Origin: Nitrospirota bacterium
GTDB taxonomy: Bacteria; Nitrospirota; JACRHL01
Direction: 5' to 3'
Assembly (NCBI GenBank): GCA_016212085.1
Contig: JACRHL010000003.1
Coordinates: 62,001 to 126,000, forward strand
Length of the DNA: 64,000 bases
Shown here: positions 1-8,949 of the stretch, piece after piece
Layout of the letters: each line of letters starts with the position of its first letter
How positions within the stretch are numbered: the first letter of the stretch is position 1
The notes under the pieces: generated by a model
What the model was told of the DNA's origin: nothing
Database searches by the model: none
Seen by the model: the letters and a program-made list of their open reading frames with translations, nothing else
Program-made: the position numbers and the translations under genes

Positions 1-146
1 TCCTGGGTGACGAGGAGGAGCGCCCATTCCCCCGACGCCTCCTTGCCGAGGTAGAAGTCCAGGGGGTGGGATTCGTCGACGCGCTGGAAAGCCGCTCCTT
101 CGGGATGTGTCGGCATCTCCCGCCACCGGGCCTCAAATGCCATCAT
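1..146 (-). CDS. PD-(D/E)XK motif protein, N-terminal part (DUF4420-like)
   Basis: The first 48 codons of a minus-strand gene that runs off the left edge. The start codon at 146 overlaps the 3' end of the Z1 gene by 14 bases, so it is translationally coupled. The N-terminus contains FQRVDESHPLDFYLG followed by a hydrophobic strand, a pattern I associate with the DUF4420 'PD-(D/E)XK motif protein' family that follows Z1 genes in MORC/Z1 restriction-like operons. The nuclease core itself is not in the window, so catalytic residues cannot be checked. Role inferred: DNA-cleaving component of the operon. A second in-frame ATG lies at 143. Confidence 0.6.
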   Translation of the reverse strand, partial: MMAFEARWREMPTHPEGAAFQRVDESHPLDFYLGKEASGEWALLLVTQ

Positions 147-2829
147 CTTCCGCCTCCGGTTCGTCATCAACCTCCATGTCGAACATGTTCCGGAAGGCGA
201 CCAGATTGATGTCGTACCGGACGCGCCTCGCCACGCTGGTGTCGTCGAAGCGGGGGAAGCTGAGCCCGAGCGCTACCAGCGGCTGCCCGCCCGTATCCAC
301 ACGGTTCCCTTCCTCGGTCGGGGCGATGAGGTGGATCAGCAGAAGCGGGCGCTCCCTGTGCCTGCGGTACTCACTGTCCGGAATGCTCTTGCCGCCGCTG
401 GCGACCCGGTATTCCTCCGCTATGCGGTGAACGTCCTCGGTCCGCAGGCCTTCCCGCTCGATCCCGCGAGAACCCACGCGCCTGCTTCGGCCAGACACGA
501 GGATGGACCTGGTGGCCGCATTGACCGTCACCTTCCGCCTCTGCAGTCGGCAGCGTACCCCGGCGAACTCCGTCTCCTCCTCCTTGCCGCTGGGCAGGAG
601 GACATCCCAGGACGCGAGGCACGGCTCGTCCGTATTCTCCAGGAAGGCGGCGAGAAAATCCTGCTGGAACACGAAATCCAGCGGGTGGCTGAGGAACCGC
701 CGCAGCATCGAGGCAACGGAGGTCTTCGGGACACCGTGCCATATCGTGTTTCCCCACGGCGACGTCTCGTGCGGGATGCCGGCGGTGGCGAGTCCGTCGA
801 GGAATTCCGCGGCGGCCTTGGCGTTCGCGAGAATGGTAGCGACATCCGACCGCAGCTGCGGTGTCTCCAGTCCCTCGCCGCTCACCGAGATCACCCGTTC
901 GATTTCCGTGGCCATGCGCATCTTGTTCCTTGCGGTGACCAGCAGGGAGTCGGGATGCGACCGTACCTTCAGGCCGAAGTCCTTCGGCGTGAGGTCGAAG
1001 GCCCGCATCCGGCGGATCTCATCCCTCAGTTCGTCTGTTGCGTTGGCGATGTGCGCATACCAGTGGACCGCCTCGTCGGTGAGCCAGACCCGGCAGAGGT
1101 CGCCGTACCCGTCGCGGTAGCCGAACCAGCGCCCCATCTGCAGGAGGGTGTCGTACATCTGGGTGTTGCGGAAGAAGTAGCTGACACAAAGGCCCTCCAG
1201 CGTGAGACCGCGCGAGAGGCTGTTTCCGCCCACGGCCACCACCCGAAGCCCGGAATGGCGGTGCGCCGCGAAATCGAGGCTGGCGGTCCCGGTCCGCTGG
1301 TTGACAGCCTTCACGACTACGGGGAGTGCCGCGTCGACGAGCGCGGACTGGATCGCATGCCAGTCGGGGCCTGCATCGGCAAACTCCCGCCCCCAGGTCT
1401 CCTGCAGCAGCAGGATATTCCGATTACGCATGGCTTGGTCCACGGGGAGGCGGCTGTAGTTGCGGATATCCTGCTGCATCTGCCGGACTTCCTGGTCCAG
1501 CAGCTCGGCCACCTGATCCTGCACGTTGGTGAACCGACTCACGTTCACGAGCATCGAGCGATGGCTCGGTCCCTCTCCGCGAAGATCCCGGACCGCATTG
1601 GCCAAGACGAACGTCCTCAGGGCCTCGTAGAGGCTGCACGGCAACTCGTCCACCACGTACCCGGAGCGATGGCTGGCCGGGAAGTGCGACTCGGCGTCAT
1701 CGATCTCGCGCAGGCAGTCCAGCCGCGGGTCGTCGCCGAAAACCTCCCGGGGACCGACATAGTTGGTGGGTGGCTCGAGCGCGTAAATGAAGTCCCTCGG
1801 AAACAGGTCATTTCCGCGCATCTCGTCCTCGGTGTCCGGATCGATGAAGATGTTCGCGAACGGCGTGGCCGTGAAGCCCACGTAGCTTGTCCTGGTGAAG
1901 AGCCGGAGCAGGGCCCGGACACGCTCATTGATCGCCGTGGGATCCCGCGTGTTCGGGTTCGTGTTCACGGATGCGTTGTCCGCCTCGTCGTCGATCAGCA
2001 GCATCGGCGTGTCGATGACCCCGCTGTGCCCGGCGTTGTACGATCGGAGCCAGTTCTCAAGGTTTTCGAGGATTCGCTTGTTCTTCTTCACGACCAGGAG
2101 GATCGGCTCGGCCATATCGCGGATCCGCAGGTTGAGCTGGTTGACCAAGTTGGTGTTGAAGTCCCTCGTCCGCGACGTGAACACCACCGCCATCCGGTCC
2201 CGATCGATTTCGCCCACCCCGACCTCGCTCGTCCTGCGTTCACGTGCCAGCCATCCCGAGCTGTCCAGACCGACGAACCCCGCATCCAGGCGCTCCTGCG
2301 TCTGCCTGCGGAGGTTCTCCATGGTTCCGGTGAGCAGGATAACAAGCCGGTATCCGGCGTCGGCCACCTTGCACGACAGGGCGGTATAGGTTGCTGTCTT
2401 GCCCGACTGGACCTCTCCCATCACAAGTCCCCGTCGCTGCCACTTCCCGTCCGCTTCCGGATTGCCGAGAAGGTTCAGGATATCATCGGTCACCTGGTCC
2501 ATCCGGGCGACCACCCGTGGCGGCCAGCCCTGCCGCTTCAGGTATTTGTCGAAACGCTCCCAGTAGTAGGGATCGATCTCGGGCTTCCTACCCGGAAGCC
2601 ACGGCTGGTATTGCTCGACGATGGCCGTGCCCGTATCCATGTCGATCTGAAGGCGTGCATGGATCCGCCGCAGGACATTCGCGAACTCACCGTCGTCGAC
2701 GGCGTAAGTCGGGATCCCGCGAAGCGAATCGGCCAAGGTCTGAACTTCGACCTCCGTCGGCACCGCTCCATCACGCGCCAGCGTGGCGACAATGACGTCT
2801 TCGAGAAGGATTGCCTCCCTAGTCGGCAT
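133..2829 (-). CDS. Z1 domain protein (helicase-like P-loop NTPase of a MORC/Z1 defence operon)
   Basis: An 898-residue protein with a Walker A motif GEVQSGKT (about residues 138-145), Walker B LLIDDEAD (about 277), a helicase motif III-like GFTATPFAN (about 318) and the Z1 signature GGNSLSRGLTLEG followed by LLQMGRWFGYR (about 530-565). These identify the Z1 superfamily II helicase-like family, which occurs in operons with MORC-type GHKL ATPases and nucleases and is thought to act in restriction of foreign DNA (family knowledge). The gene overlaps the upstream ATPase gene by 11 bases and the downstream nuclease gene by 14, making a tight operon. No cytosine methylase is present upstream, although many relatives have one. 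Confidence 0.85.
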   Translation of the reverse strand: MPTREAILLEDVIVATLARDGAVPTEVEVQTLADSLRGIPTYAVDDGEFANVLRRIHARLQIDMDTGTAIVEQYQPWLPGRKPEIDPYYWERFDKYLKRQGWPPRVVARMDQVTDDILNLLGNPEADGKWQRRGLVMGEVQSGKTATYTALSCKVADAGYRLVILLTGTMENLRRQTQERLDAGFVGLDSSGWLARERRTSEVGVGEIDRDRMAVVFTSRTRDFNTNLVNQLNLRIRDMAEPILLVVKKNKRILENLENWLRSYNAGHSGVIDTPMLLIDDEADNASVNTNPNTRDPTAINERVRALLRLFTRTSYVGFTATPFANIFIDPDTEDEMRGNDLFPRDFIYALEPPTNYVGPREVFGDDPRLDCLREIDDAESHFPASHRSGYVVDELPCSLYEALRTFVLANAVRDLRGEGPSHRSMLVNVSRFTNVQDQVAELLDQEVRQMQQDIRNYSRLPVDQAMRNRNILLLQETWGREFADAGPDWHAIQSALVDAALPVVVKAVNQRTGTASLDFAAHRHSGLRVVAVGGNSLSRGLTLEGLCVSYFFRNTQMYDTLLQMGRWFGYRDGYGDLCRVWLTDEAVHWYAHIANATDELRDEIRRMRAFDLTPKDFGLKVRSHPDSLLVTARNKMRMATEIERVISVSGEGLETPQLRSDVATILANAKAAAEFLDGLATAGIPHETSPWGNTIWHGVPKTSVASMLRRFLSHPLDFVFQQDFLAAFLENTDEPCLASWDVLLPSGKEEETEFAGVRCRLQRRKVTVNAATRSILVSGRSRRVGSRGIEREGLRTEDVHRIAEEYRVASGGKSIPDSEYRRHRERPLLLIHLIAPTEEGNRVDTGGQPLVALGLSFPRFDDTSVARRVRYDINLVAFRNMFDMEVDDEPEAEDDGI

Positions 2830-4303
2830 CTTGGATCTCCTTCACAATCTCGCCCGTGATCTCCGGATACGAGCAGAACGGTTCGACCAGGTGCAGGTTT
2901 GCGAGCAGGGAATCCCTTGCTCCCGCGACGGACCCGGCCGCGTCGAGCATCTGCAGGGCGAGATCCCGCAATGAATCCCGTTCGCACCGTTCCGTCGCGC
3001 GGGGCCGGTCGGAGGCGATATCAGCATAAAGGGCGTCCGCCGGGTAGGTGGACTCGATCGTTTCGAGAAGGCCTCGGAGGAGCTGACGCTGGTCATCGTC
3101 GAGGGCCCCGTCCAGCATGGCCACCGCCGGATGTTCCCTGTTGACGCGGTACGAGATCCCATCCCTTCCCTGGATCCGGTTCCAGGCGTGGATGATCCCG
3201 TCACGCCGCGTGTTTCTCCCGCGGAAGGTGTAGGTCTGGCGAGATCTCTCGGCGATGCGTTCGACAGTCCTGCCCAGATTGCGCCGCACAATCTCGGGGG
3301 GGTGGGCTGCCGACTTCTTTATGTCGAGTGTCCAGAGATGATCGAGCGCATTCGGGATGTCCACCCTGACCCGTGCCAGCTTGGTCAGCTCCTCGGCACG
3401 CGCAAGCCGGAACCAGGTTCCGCGAATGATGAGCCTCCGGTTCCGATAGACATAGAATCCCTGGTTCCGCCGCAGCCCCTCCTCGCCGCCTGCGAGCTTA
3501 AGTTCATCACGGGACAGCTTGCTGATATGCGGAAGGATATACGGCTGGACACGGATCTCGCTGCCTTCCACCTCGAAGACGTCCTCGTACAGCGGCTGCG
3601 TGGCCTTGTGCAACGAAAGGAAGGGATCAAGGTGGAGGACCGGATTGTCGTTGATCTCCATGCCCAGCCGGCCAATCCCCGGCTCGCCGGAAAGGTAGCG
3701 GTGGAATACGAGGGCAAGGTGGTCCCGGACGCGATCCATCTTTTCCCCCAGCGCCTGTTCCACCGAAGCTTCGCCGGCCGCTAGGCGGTCGAGATCCTGC
3801 CACAGGACGACGGTCCCACGTCCCTGCTCCACGATCTCTCCGACGTGTGGCAGTGCCATGATCTCGGCCTCGGTGTCCGGAACCCAGAGTACCCAGGCCT
3901 CCCTTTGAGCCACGAGATCGAGATCCCAGCATCGAGCCGAGAGACGTCCGTCCTTTTGGCTGACGACGATGAGCCTGCGGCATTGCGACAGGGAAGCCGT
4001 TTTCAGCCCGAGGCCGAAACGGCCAAGATCATGGGGCGACCGCACCTCAAGGGGGCTCCGGCCACCGTGGCGCATCGCCTCGGTGAGTTCGTCCGGTCCC
4101 ATGCCCTCGCCGTTGTCGATGATCGCGACGTAAGGGTCATCGAAGGGACGGAACTGGACCCTGACCAACGTGGCGCCCGCCGAGATGCTGTTGTCGATGA
4201 GATCGGCCACCGCGGCTTCGAGTGAATACCCTACGGCGCGCATGGACTCGATGAAGGCGGGGGCATAGGGCGTCAATGCGAGTTCGGCCACTACGAGCCC
4301 CAC
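2819..4303 (-). CDS. MORC-like GHKL ATPase
   Basis: A 494-residue protein with the three GHKL ATP-binding boxes near the N-terminus: N-box ADLIDNSISAGAT (about 33-45), G1 IIDNGEGMG (about 60-68) and G2 RFGLGLKTAS (about 94-103). This is the MutL/Hsp90/MORC ATPase fold; the operon with Z1 and a PD-(D/E)XK protein places it in the prokaryotic MORC group linked to restriction systems (family knowledge). It presumably changes shape on ATP binding to control the Z1 motor and nuclease (inference). A GTG start at 4303 is used; there is no strong ribosome site. It is the first gene of the operon; the upstream 180 bases hold only the 3' end of a phage gene, with no methylase. Confidence 0.8.
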   Translation of the reverse strand: MGLVVAELALTPYAPAFIESMRAVGYSLEAAVADLIDNSISAGATLVRVQFRPFDDPYVAIIDNGEGMGPDELTEAMRHGGRSPLEVRSPHDLGRFGLGLKTASLSQCRRLIVVSQKDGRLSARCWDLDLVAQREAWVLWVPDTEAEIMALPHVGEIVEQGRGTVVLWQDLDRLAAGEASVEQALGEKMDRVRDHLALVFHRYLSGEPGIGRLGMEINDNPVLHLDPFLSLHKATQPLYEDVFEVEGSEIRVQPYILPHISKLSRDELKLAGGEEGLRRNQGFYVYRNRRLIIRGTWFRLARAEELTKLARVRVDIPNALDHLWTLDIKKSAAHPPEIVRRNLGRTVERIAERSRQTYTFRGRNTRRDGIIHAWNRIQGRDGISYRVNREHPAVAMLDGALDDDQRQLLRGLLETIESTYPADALYADIASDRPRATERCERDSLRDLALQMLDAAGSVAGARDSLLANLHLVEPFCSYPEITGEIVKEIQDAD

Positions 4304-4487
4304 GCCAAGTTAAGGACATCGAGCTTGACCATCGGCCTTCCCATCCGGCTGCACGGTATCATCGGGCCTCGGGAAAGAGGCCACACTTTGAACAATCCGG
4401 GACTTTGAGAAGAGTACCGAAAGAACGCCAAAAATGCGACAGGGGGGCGCTAACCATGCGCCATTGAGGGTCTGATAAGCGTGTGTC
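4304..4487. other. Short noncoding gap between phage tail-fibre genes and the MORC/Z1 operon
   Basis: No open reading frame with recognisable content lies here. It must contain the promoter of the MORC/Z1 operon unless that is transcribed from the late phage genes to its right. I see no convincing -35/-10 pair and no terminator hairpin after the fibre-adaptor gene. It is likely the junction between phage backbone and cargo. Confidence 0.4.
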
Positions 4488-4817
4488 CTACCGCTCCCCC
4501 ACCACCAGCACGAAGCCCCGCTCCACCACCCGCCCGGCGGCGGTGGTGATCCGGTTGGACACCGTATACCGCTGCCCGGCCGTGCCTCCTTCGATCCAGA
4601 CGGTGGCGGCGAGGTTGCCGGGCTCGACCTAGTCGGGCCCCAGCGTCAGTCCGGCCGGCGCCACGGACCATACCGAAGAACCGGGCGCCGTGTCGATAGC
4701 GTCTCCCAAGGGTGCGAGGAACGGCTCCCAGTCCATCCGGTAGAGGAGGCGGTCGGCCGGATCCTTGGGAGACGGGAGGGGGGTGGGGCCATCGGGGCGG
4801 GTGAGGATCGTCCGCAT
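4488..4817 (-). pseudogene. Phage fibre-tail adaptor-like gene interrupted by an in-frame amber stop
   Basis: The frame from the ATG at 4817 runs 62 codons to a TAG at 4629-4631, then stays open for 46 more codons to a TAG at 4488. The two parts read as one protein: the first ends SVWSVAPAGLTLGPD and the second continues VEPGNLAATVWIEGGTAG and ends in a strand RGFVLVVGER. This is the usual layout of small phage beta-sandwich proteins found beside tail fibres. The stop falls in a conserved loop, so the protein is either truncated or needs amber suppression. A single C/T-type change could create it. It supports decay of the prophage; a sequencing error cannot be excluded. Confidence 0.7.
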
Positions 4818-4852
4818 CTACGGGGCTCCGGTCTTCGCGGGCGGCCCGGTGA

Positions 4853-6016
4853 TCACTCGTACCACCCCACCAGGTACAGGATGATGGTGACCGTGCCTCC
4901 GAAGTTTTCGCCGTCCCAGAGCAGGTCGAAGCGGCGGTTGGTGTCGATCTGGACCTTGAAGCCCACCTCGGTGTTGTCGTAGGCGCGGGTGGTGCCGTCG
5001 CTGAGGACCTGCTGGCGGAAGATCCAGGGGGAGTTCGTCGCCGTGCCGGTCTTGCGGGCCTGGAGGGTGGCGGTGTCGGTGGTGGTGGCCAGGGTGTTGA
5101 GGTAGGCGAGGCCGCGCAGCTCCACCAGCTTGGCGGTGGCGGGGACGGCGTCCAGGGCGGTCCAGGTGTAGGTCGCCCCGGAGCCGGTGGGGCCCACGGA
5201 GACCCAGGTGTTCTTGGCGAGGACCGTGTCGACGTTGAGGGCCGGGGCGTTGACGGCCGGGACGTCGTTCACCATGTAGAAGCTGCTGTACTTCGTGTAC
5301 CCGGCCGGCGCGGCGGGGCCGTCGTCGGCGGTGGTCAGCACCCGGTTGCCGTTCGCCCGCACCTCACCCGCGCTGCTGGTGTCCAGGTTGATGTGGCCGC
5401 CCGTCTCCTCGTTCCGGATGTCGAGGTGGATGCTACCCGACCCGGGGAAGCCGATGTAGGCGCTGCGGCTGTTGGGGTAGGTGCTGTCGGCGAAGTACTC
5501 GACGTATGCGGCGTCGATGGCGCCGGGCTTGAGCTTCAGGTTCGGCCCGCCTCCGTCGATGGTGAGGGAACCGCCCACCGTGCCGCCGCCGAGCAGGGAC
5601 AGGATCGAGCGCTTGTCGGTGATGTCGGCGTTGTAGATCGCCGTGGCACCGGCGGCGACGTAGACCTCGCAGATGATGAAGTGCCACGGGTTCGGCGCGG
5701 GCGCCACGGGGGACGGGGCCGGCGCGCCCGAAATCGCGCCCATGGTGGCGTCCCGGAGGTCCAGCACCACCAGGTCGATCCGCGGGTTCGTCGGATCGGC
5801 GGCGCCGACGCCCACGAGCCCGCCCCCGTCGATCCGCGTCGCCCCGTTGTAGACACGGCCGTTGTCCACCACCACCCACATGCCGGGCGAACCGGACTCG
5901 TGGGGCGCGAAGTGCCGGGCCAGCTCCGCCAGCACCGAGACCGCCGCGTCGATGGACAGCGGATAGGCGGTGCCGCTCTGGGTCGTGTAGTCGGGCTGCT
6001 GAAAGGTGGCCGTCAT
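4853..6016 (-). CDS. Phage tail fibre / distal tail protein
   Basis: A 387-residue protein starting MTATFQQPDYTTQSG, an N-terminal style common to phage fibre and distal tail proteins, followed by repeated short beta strands, Gly/Ser/Thr-rich segments and an aromatic C-terminus. It begins immediately after the stop of the tail-tip gene, with an AGGAG-type ribosome site inside that gene's end. Likely forms the trimeric side or tip fibre that contacts the host surface (inference). No chaperone or acetyltransferase follows; the next gene is the broken adaptor. Exact receptor and family are not recognisable by eye. Confidence 0.6.
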   Translation of the reverse strand: MTATFQQPDYTTQSGTAYPLSIDAAVSVLAELARHFAPHESGSPGMWVVVDNGRVYNGATRIDGGGLVGVGAADPTNPRIDLVVLDLRDATMGAISGAPAPSPVAPAPNPWHFIICEVYVAAGATAIYNADITDKRSILSLLGGGTVGGSLTIDGGGPNLKLKPGAIDAAYVEYFADSTYPNSRSAYIGFPGSGSIHLDIRNEETGGHINLDTSSAGEVRANGNRVLTTADDGPAAPAGYTKYSSFYMVNDVPAVNAPALNVDTVLAKNTWVSVGPTGSGATYTWTALDAVPATAKLVELRGLAYLNTLATTTDTATLQARKTGTATNSPWIFRQQVLSDGTTRAYDNTEVGFKVQIDTNRRFDLLWDGENFGGTVTIILYLVGWYE

Positions 6017-7720
6017 CTATCCTCCCTCCGCGCTCCAGTTGACCGTGCCGCCCACGTCGGCGCCGCCCGTGTCGAACACGTGGGCCGTGAAGCCGGTGGT
6101 GGTCACGTTGTTCGCCCCGGCGATGCGGGCCGTGCTGCCGATGGCCGTGACCCGCACCTCGGGCTTCCTGTGGAAGGGGCGGGCGAAGGTGATGGCCGTG
6201 CCGCCCGCCGCCACCGCCACGTCCGTCGCCTTCTCCGTCCGCTCCCGCACGTCCACCGTGGGCAGGAAGCCGGTGATCTTGGCCCGGCCCCGGGCCGTGT
6301 CCAGCACCAAGCGGTGTTTTACAAACCGCGCCGTCACCTGCCCCACCGCCCAGGGCGTAAAGCCGTCGTAGGCCCCGGCCTCCAGCCGGTGGTCGATCTC
6401 CAGCTTCGGGTCGGCCACGCCGGTGGCCACCCCGGTCCCCAGGGCGCTTGCCACCTCGCCCCACACCCGCACCGTGTCGTCGAAGCCGCCGTCCATCTCC
6501 GGCGCCTCGTAGATCGCCTGGGCGACGGGGTACGGGACGAAGGTCTCGAACAGCTCGGCGTTGGTGTGGGCGGCGGCCCCGAGGGTGGAGTCCGGCACGA
6601 GGACGCCGGTCCAGTGCGCCAGGAACCCGGTCTTCATTCCCGGCCAGGCGGGTGCCTGCTGGGCCTGGAAGATCACGTCCAGGGCGTTGACCACCGTGAG
6701 GTCCTTGGCGGCGGCGCCCGTCGAGTAGTTGCCCGACGTGTCCCGCGCCTTGACCAGGAAGGTCCAGCCCCCCGGCGGCACCGCGGCGCTGGTGATCTGG
6801 GTGCCGCGGGTGACCTCCGTCAGGGGCGTGCCGTCCGCCCAGGTGGCCGACCCCAAGGGCCCGTAGCGAATCTCGTAGCCGGCCAGGTCCACGTCCGCCA
6901 CCTGCCCCCACTGGAACACCACCACGTCGCCGTTCTGGAAGGCGCCGAAGCCGGTGACATCCGCCGGCGGATCGGTCTTGCCGATGACCGTGTGGCCGGT
7001 GACGGTGGCCCAGGCGCTCCGTACCCCCAGGGTGTTGTAGGCGCGGATCCGCACGTCGTAGGCGGTGCCGTCCTTCACCGGGGACAGGTACGCCTCCGTG
7101 TCCCCGGCGTCGGGCGCCGCGGCGGGCAGCCAGGTGCCGGAGGCGCTCTCCTTCACCTGCACCTCGTAGCCGTCCAGGTAGGCGTCGGCGGCCGGGACCC
7201 AAGCGGCGTGGATGCGGCTGACCACCGTGCCGTCCCCGGCCACGTACAGGTGGGAAGCCCCGGAGGCCAGGACGAGGCCCGTGGGGGACTGCACGGTGAA
7301 CGGGTCCGGCAGGCTCGTGTCCGGGGGCGCCGGCAGCCCGGTGGGCACGGTCCGGTCGTAGGCGGTGGGGTCGTGCTCCCGCAGCTGCACCGCCACGTTG
7401 CCGTCCGGGTGCAGCTCCAGGTGGGTGACCCGGAACGGCTTGGCCGTCCACCCCGGCCCCGGGTGCGTGACCGCCACCACGTCCCCCACCGCCACCTGGA
7501 GCGCGTCCAGGGTGGCCAGGAAGGCGCAGACCAGCCCCTCCCGGCTCTTCTTGAGGATCACCTCGGCGTGGTACGCCGCCCGGTAGGGGTCCGTCTCCAG
7601 GTCGTAGGCGACGTCCTGCTCCAGGCGCAGGTTGCCGTCCGCCGCGTACCACGCCGCGCTCTCCTGCACCGCCTCGCTCGTCGCTCCTCGCGATCTAACC
7701 GGTACCGGGGCAGGGGCCAC
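6017..7720 (-). CDS. Tail-tip (gpJ-like) protein, C-terminal fragment with fibronectin-III repeats
   Basis: The C-terminal part of a lambda J-like host-specificity protein. After a segment ending in domain-III-like strands (about residues 20-130) come fibronectin type III-like repeats (about 130-330, with YEVQVKE, YDVRIRAYN and YEIRYGP strands), then a fibre-binding C-terminus. Full J proteins exceed 1000 residues; here only about 560 remain. The N-terminus begins at the junction with a plus-strand operon near 7700-7720, so the start codon is probably accidental and the gene a remnant. The next gene, a fibre, starts one base after its stop. Domain order and neighbours support the call; expression is doubtful. 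Confidence 0.7.
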   Translation of the reverse strand: MAPAPVPVRSRGATSEAVQESAAWYAADGNLRLEQDVAYDLETDPYRAAYHAEVILKKSREGLVCAFLATLDALQVAVGDVVAVTHPGPGWTAKPFRVTHLELHPDGNVAVQLREHDPTAYDRTVPTGLPAPPDTSLPDPFTVQSPTGLVLASGASHLYVAGDGTVVSRIHAAWVPAADAYLDGYEVQVKESASGTWLPAAAPDAGDTEAYLSPVKDGTAYDVRIRAYNTLGVRSAWATVTGHTVIGKTDPPADVTGFGAFQNGDVVVFQWGQVADVDLAGYEIRYGPLGSATWADGTPLTEVTRGTQITSAAVPPGGWTFLVKARDTSGNYSTGAAAKDLTVVNALDVIFQAQQAPAWPGMKTGFLAHWTGVLVPDSTLGAAAHTNAELFETFVPYPVAQAIYEAPEMDGGFDDTVRVWGEVASALGTGVATGVADPKLEIDHRLEAGAYDGFTPWAVGQVTARFVKHRLVLDTARGRAKITGFLPTVDVRERTEKATDVAVAAGGTAITFARPFHRKPEVRVTAIGSTARIAGANNVTTTGFTAHVFDTGGADVGGTVNWSAEGG

Positions 7721-7724
7721 TTCT

Positions 7725-7763
7725 ATGATGGCATATCATGGCGAGGACACGGCACACTTGTGC
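7725..7763 (+). promoter_or_regulatory. Two small palindromes upstream of the NurA-HerA operon
   Basis: ATGAT-GGCAT-ATCAT at 7725-7739 and GCACA-CT-TGTGC at 7752-7763 lie between the J-fragment junction and the nurA-like start at 7796. The second is a perfect 5-bp-arm palindrome and could be an operator. I cannot assign a regulator, and no convincing -35/-10 pair is seen. Confidence 0.25.
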
Positions 7764-7795
7764 ATATTTGAACCACCGACCAGCTAGGAGGGGGA

Positions 7796-8938
7796 ATGAT
7801 CGACCCGGCAAGCCAGGCCCAACTGAAGGAGGCCATCGCGGACTGTATAGGCACCGATCAAGGGGTGCTCGATACACTGCGGGAAGAGATCCGTCCTTTG
7901 AGGAGCGCCACGCGCCGCATTCAGCCGCGCGCCACGACGTCGATATCACTGGTCGGAACCGATGGTGGCAACAATCAGCTCCACTTTGACCCTTTCCTGA
8001 TCCAGCTGGTCCGGGTGGTGGACAGCAGCAACAACGAGTACTGCCTGGAAGCTGTCTCGCCCACAACGCCCATCCAAAAGCTCAACGAGCGTCAGCTCGC
8101 TGCAGATGGGTCGGCTCGCACGGCACTCGGCGAAATGATGGCCTTCCTGGGTGTGGAAAGCCTGCCAGCGCTCTCCCACATGATTCGACCAACCGACAAG
8201 GGAAAGCCTGTTTCCCCAAGCTGGGTGCAGGTGTACCGTGAACTGGTCGAGTGGGCCATCCTGTTCGCCATCCTCAAGAAGGACTTTGGCACGGATACCT
8301 TGATCGTCTGCGACGGCCTGCTGCGTAGTAAGGTCTTCGCCAAGGACCTTTTCCAGCGCCTGCTCCAAGGCATGAAGGACCGCATCGACGCACAATGGAA
8401 CGGGAGCCGCCGCCGGGTGTATCTGGCCGGCGTGGCCAAACACAGCAAGGTGCTTTCACGGTATCGCCTGGCCATGGCCCTGGAAGGCGTGCTTCAGACC
8501 GATTACCCAGCCTACGTGGAGGTGCCGCGCGAGGTGGAGGAACAGGCCTATGTCTGGTCGGAATTCGCGCGAGGCGACGACCGCGCCGGCGAAGGCGGAG
8601 AGATCAACAAGTTCGTCGGGGGCAAGATGTTCCTGGTGAAGTTCGGCTCACACCGCCGTGACCCCGTGTGGCCGGTGGACATCTTTGTTCCGCAGGTCGG
8701 GGAGTCTCAGACCATCCTTGGCTCGATGCTCGCCGACGCGATCAATGGCTTCCCGGTGCCACACTACCCACGTTGCCTACAGAAAGCACATGAAAACGCG
8801 GCCCTGGTCGATTTCGATTTCGACATCCTGCAGGACTTCATCTACGAAGGGGTGCGATCGAGCCTCGGTGGCGACGCCGGGACATTGGACGCGTTTCAGC
8901 TTCAAGATGCCGACCCAGCACAACGTAGATACGGATAA
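7796..8938 (+). CDS. nurA: NurA-domain nuclease of a NurA-HerA-methyltransferase operon
   Basis: A 380-residue protein with acidic motifs of the NurA fold: SLVGTDGGNN (about residues 52-61), LIVCDGLLRSK (about 168-178) and a late WPVDIFVP (about 294-301). NurA is an RNase H-fold 5'-3' nuclease that works with the ring-shaped HerA ATPase, in archaea for end resection and in bacteria increasingly in anti-phage systems (family knowledge). The gene has a strong AGGAGGGGG ribosome site ahead of the ATG and is followed 11 bases later by the HerA gene. It is the first gene on the plus strand after a disrupted tail-tip gene. Direct metal-binding assignment needs alignment. Confidence 0.75.
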   Translation: MIDPASQAQLKEAIADCIGTDQGVLDTLREEIRPLRSATRRIQPRATTSISLVGTDGGNNQLHFDPFLIQLVRVVDSSNNEYCLEAVSPTTPIQKLNERQLAADGSARTALGEMMAFLGVESLPALSHMIRPTDKGKPVSPSWVQVYRELVEWAILFAILKKDFGTDTLIVCDGLLRSKVFAKDLFQRLLQGMKDRIDAQWNGSRRRVYLAGVAKHSKVLSRYRLAMALEGVLQTDYPAYVEVPREVEEQAYVWSEFARGDDRAGEGGEINKFVGGKMFLVKFGSHRRDPVWPVDIFVPQVGESQTILGSMLADAINGFPVPHYPRCLQKAHENAALVDFDFDILQDFIYEGVRSSLGGDAGTLDAFQLQDADPAQRRYG

Positions 8939-8949
8939 GGGAGAACAAC

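Noticed and set aside
331-2859. Long plus-strand ORF antisense to the Z1 gene
   Set aside because: It has no domain sense, is rich in arginine, proline and histidine as expected of antisense frames of a high-GC gene, and fully overlaps a gene with clear motifs.
4304-4487. attL or second tRNA-Asn fragment near 4400
   Set aside because: No stretch matches the tRNA 3' half; the sequence is unrelated.
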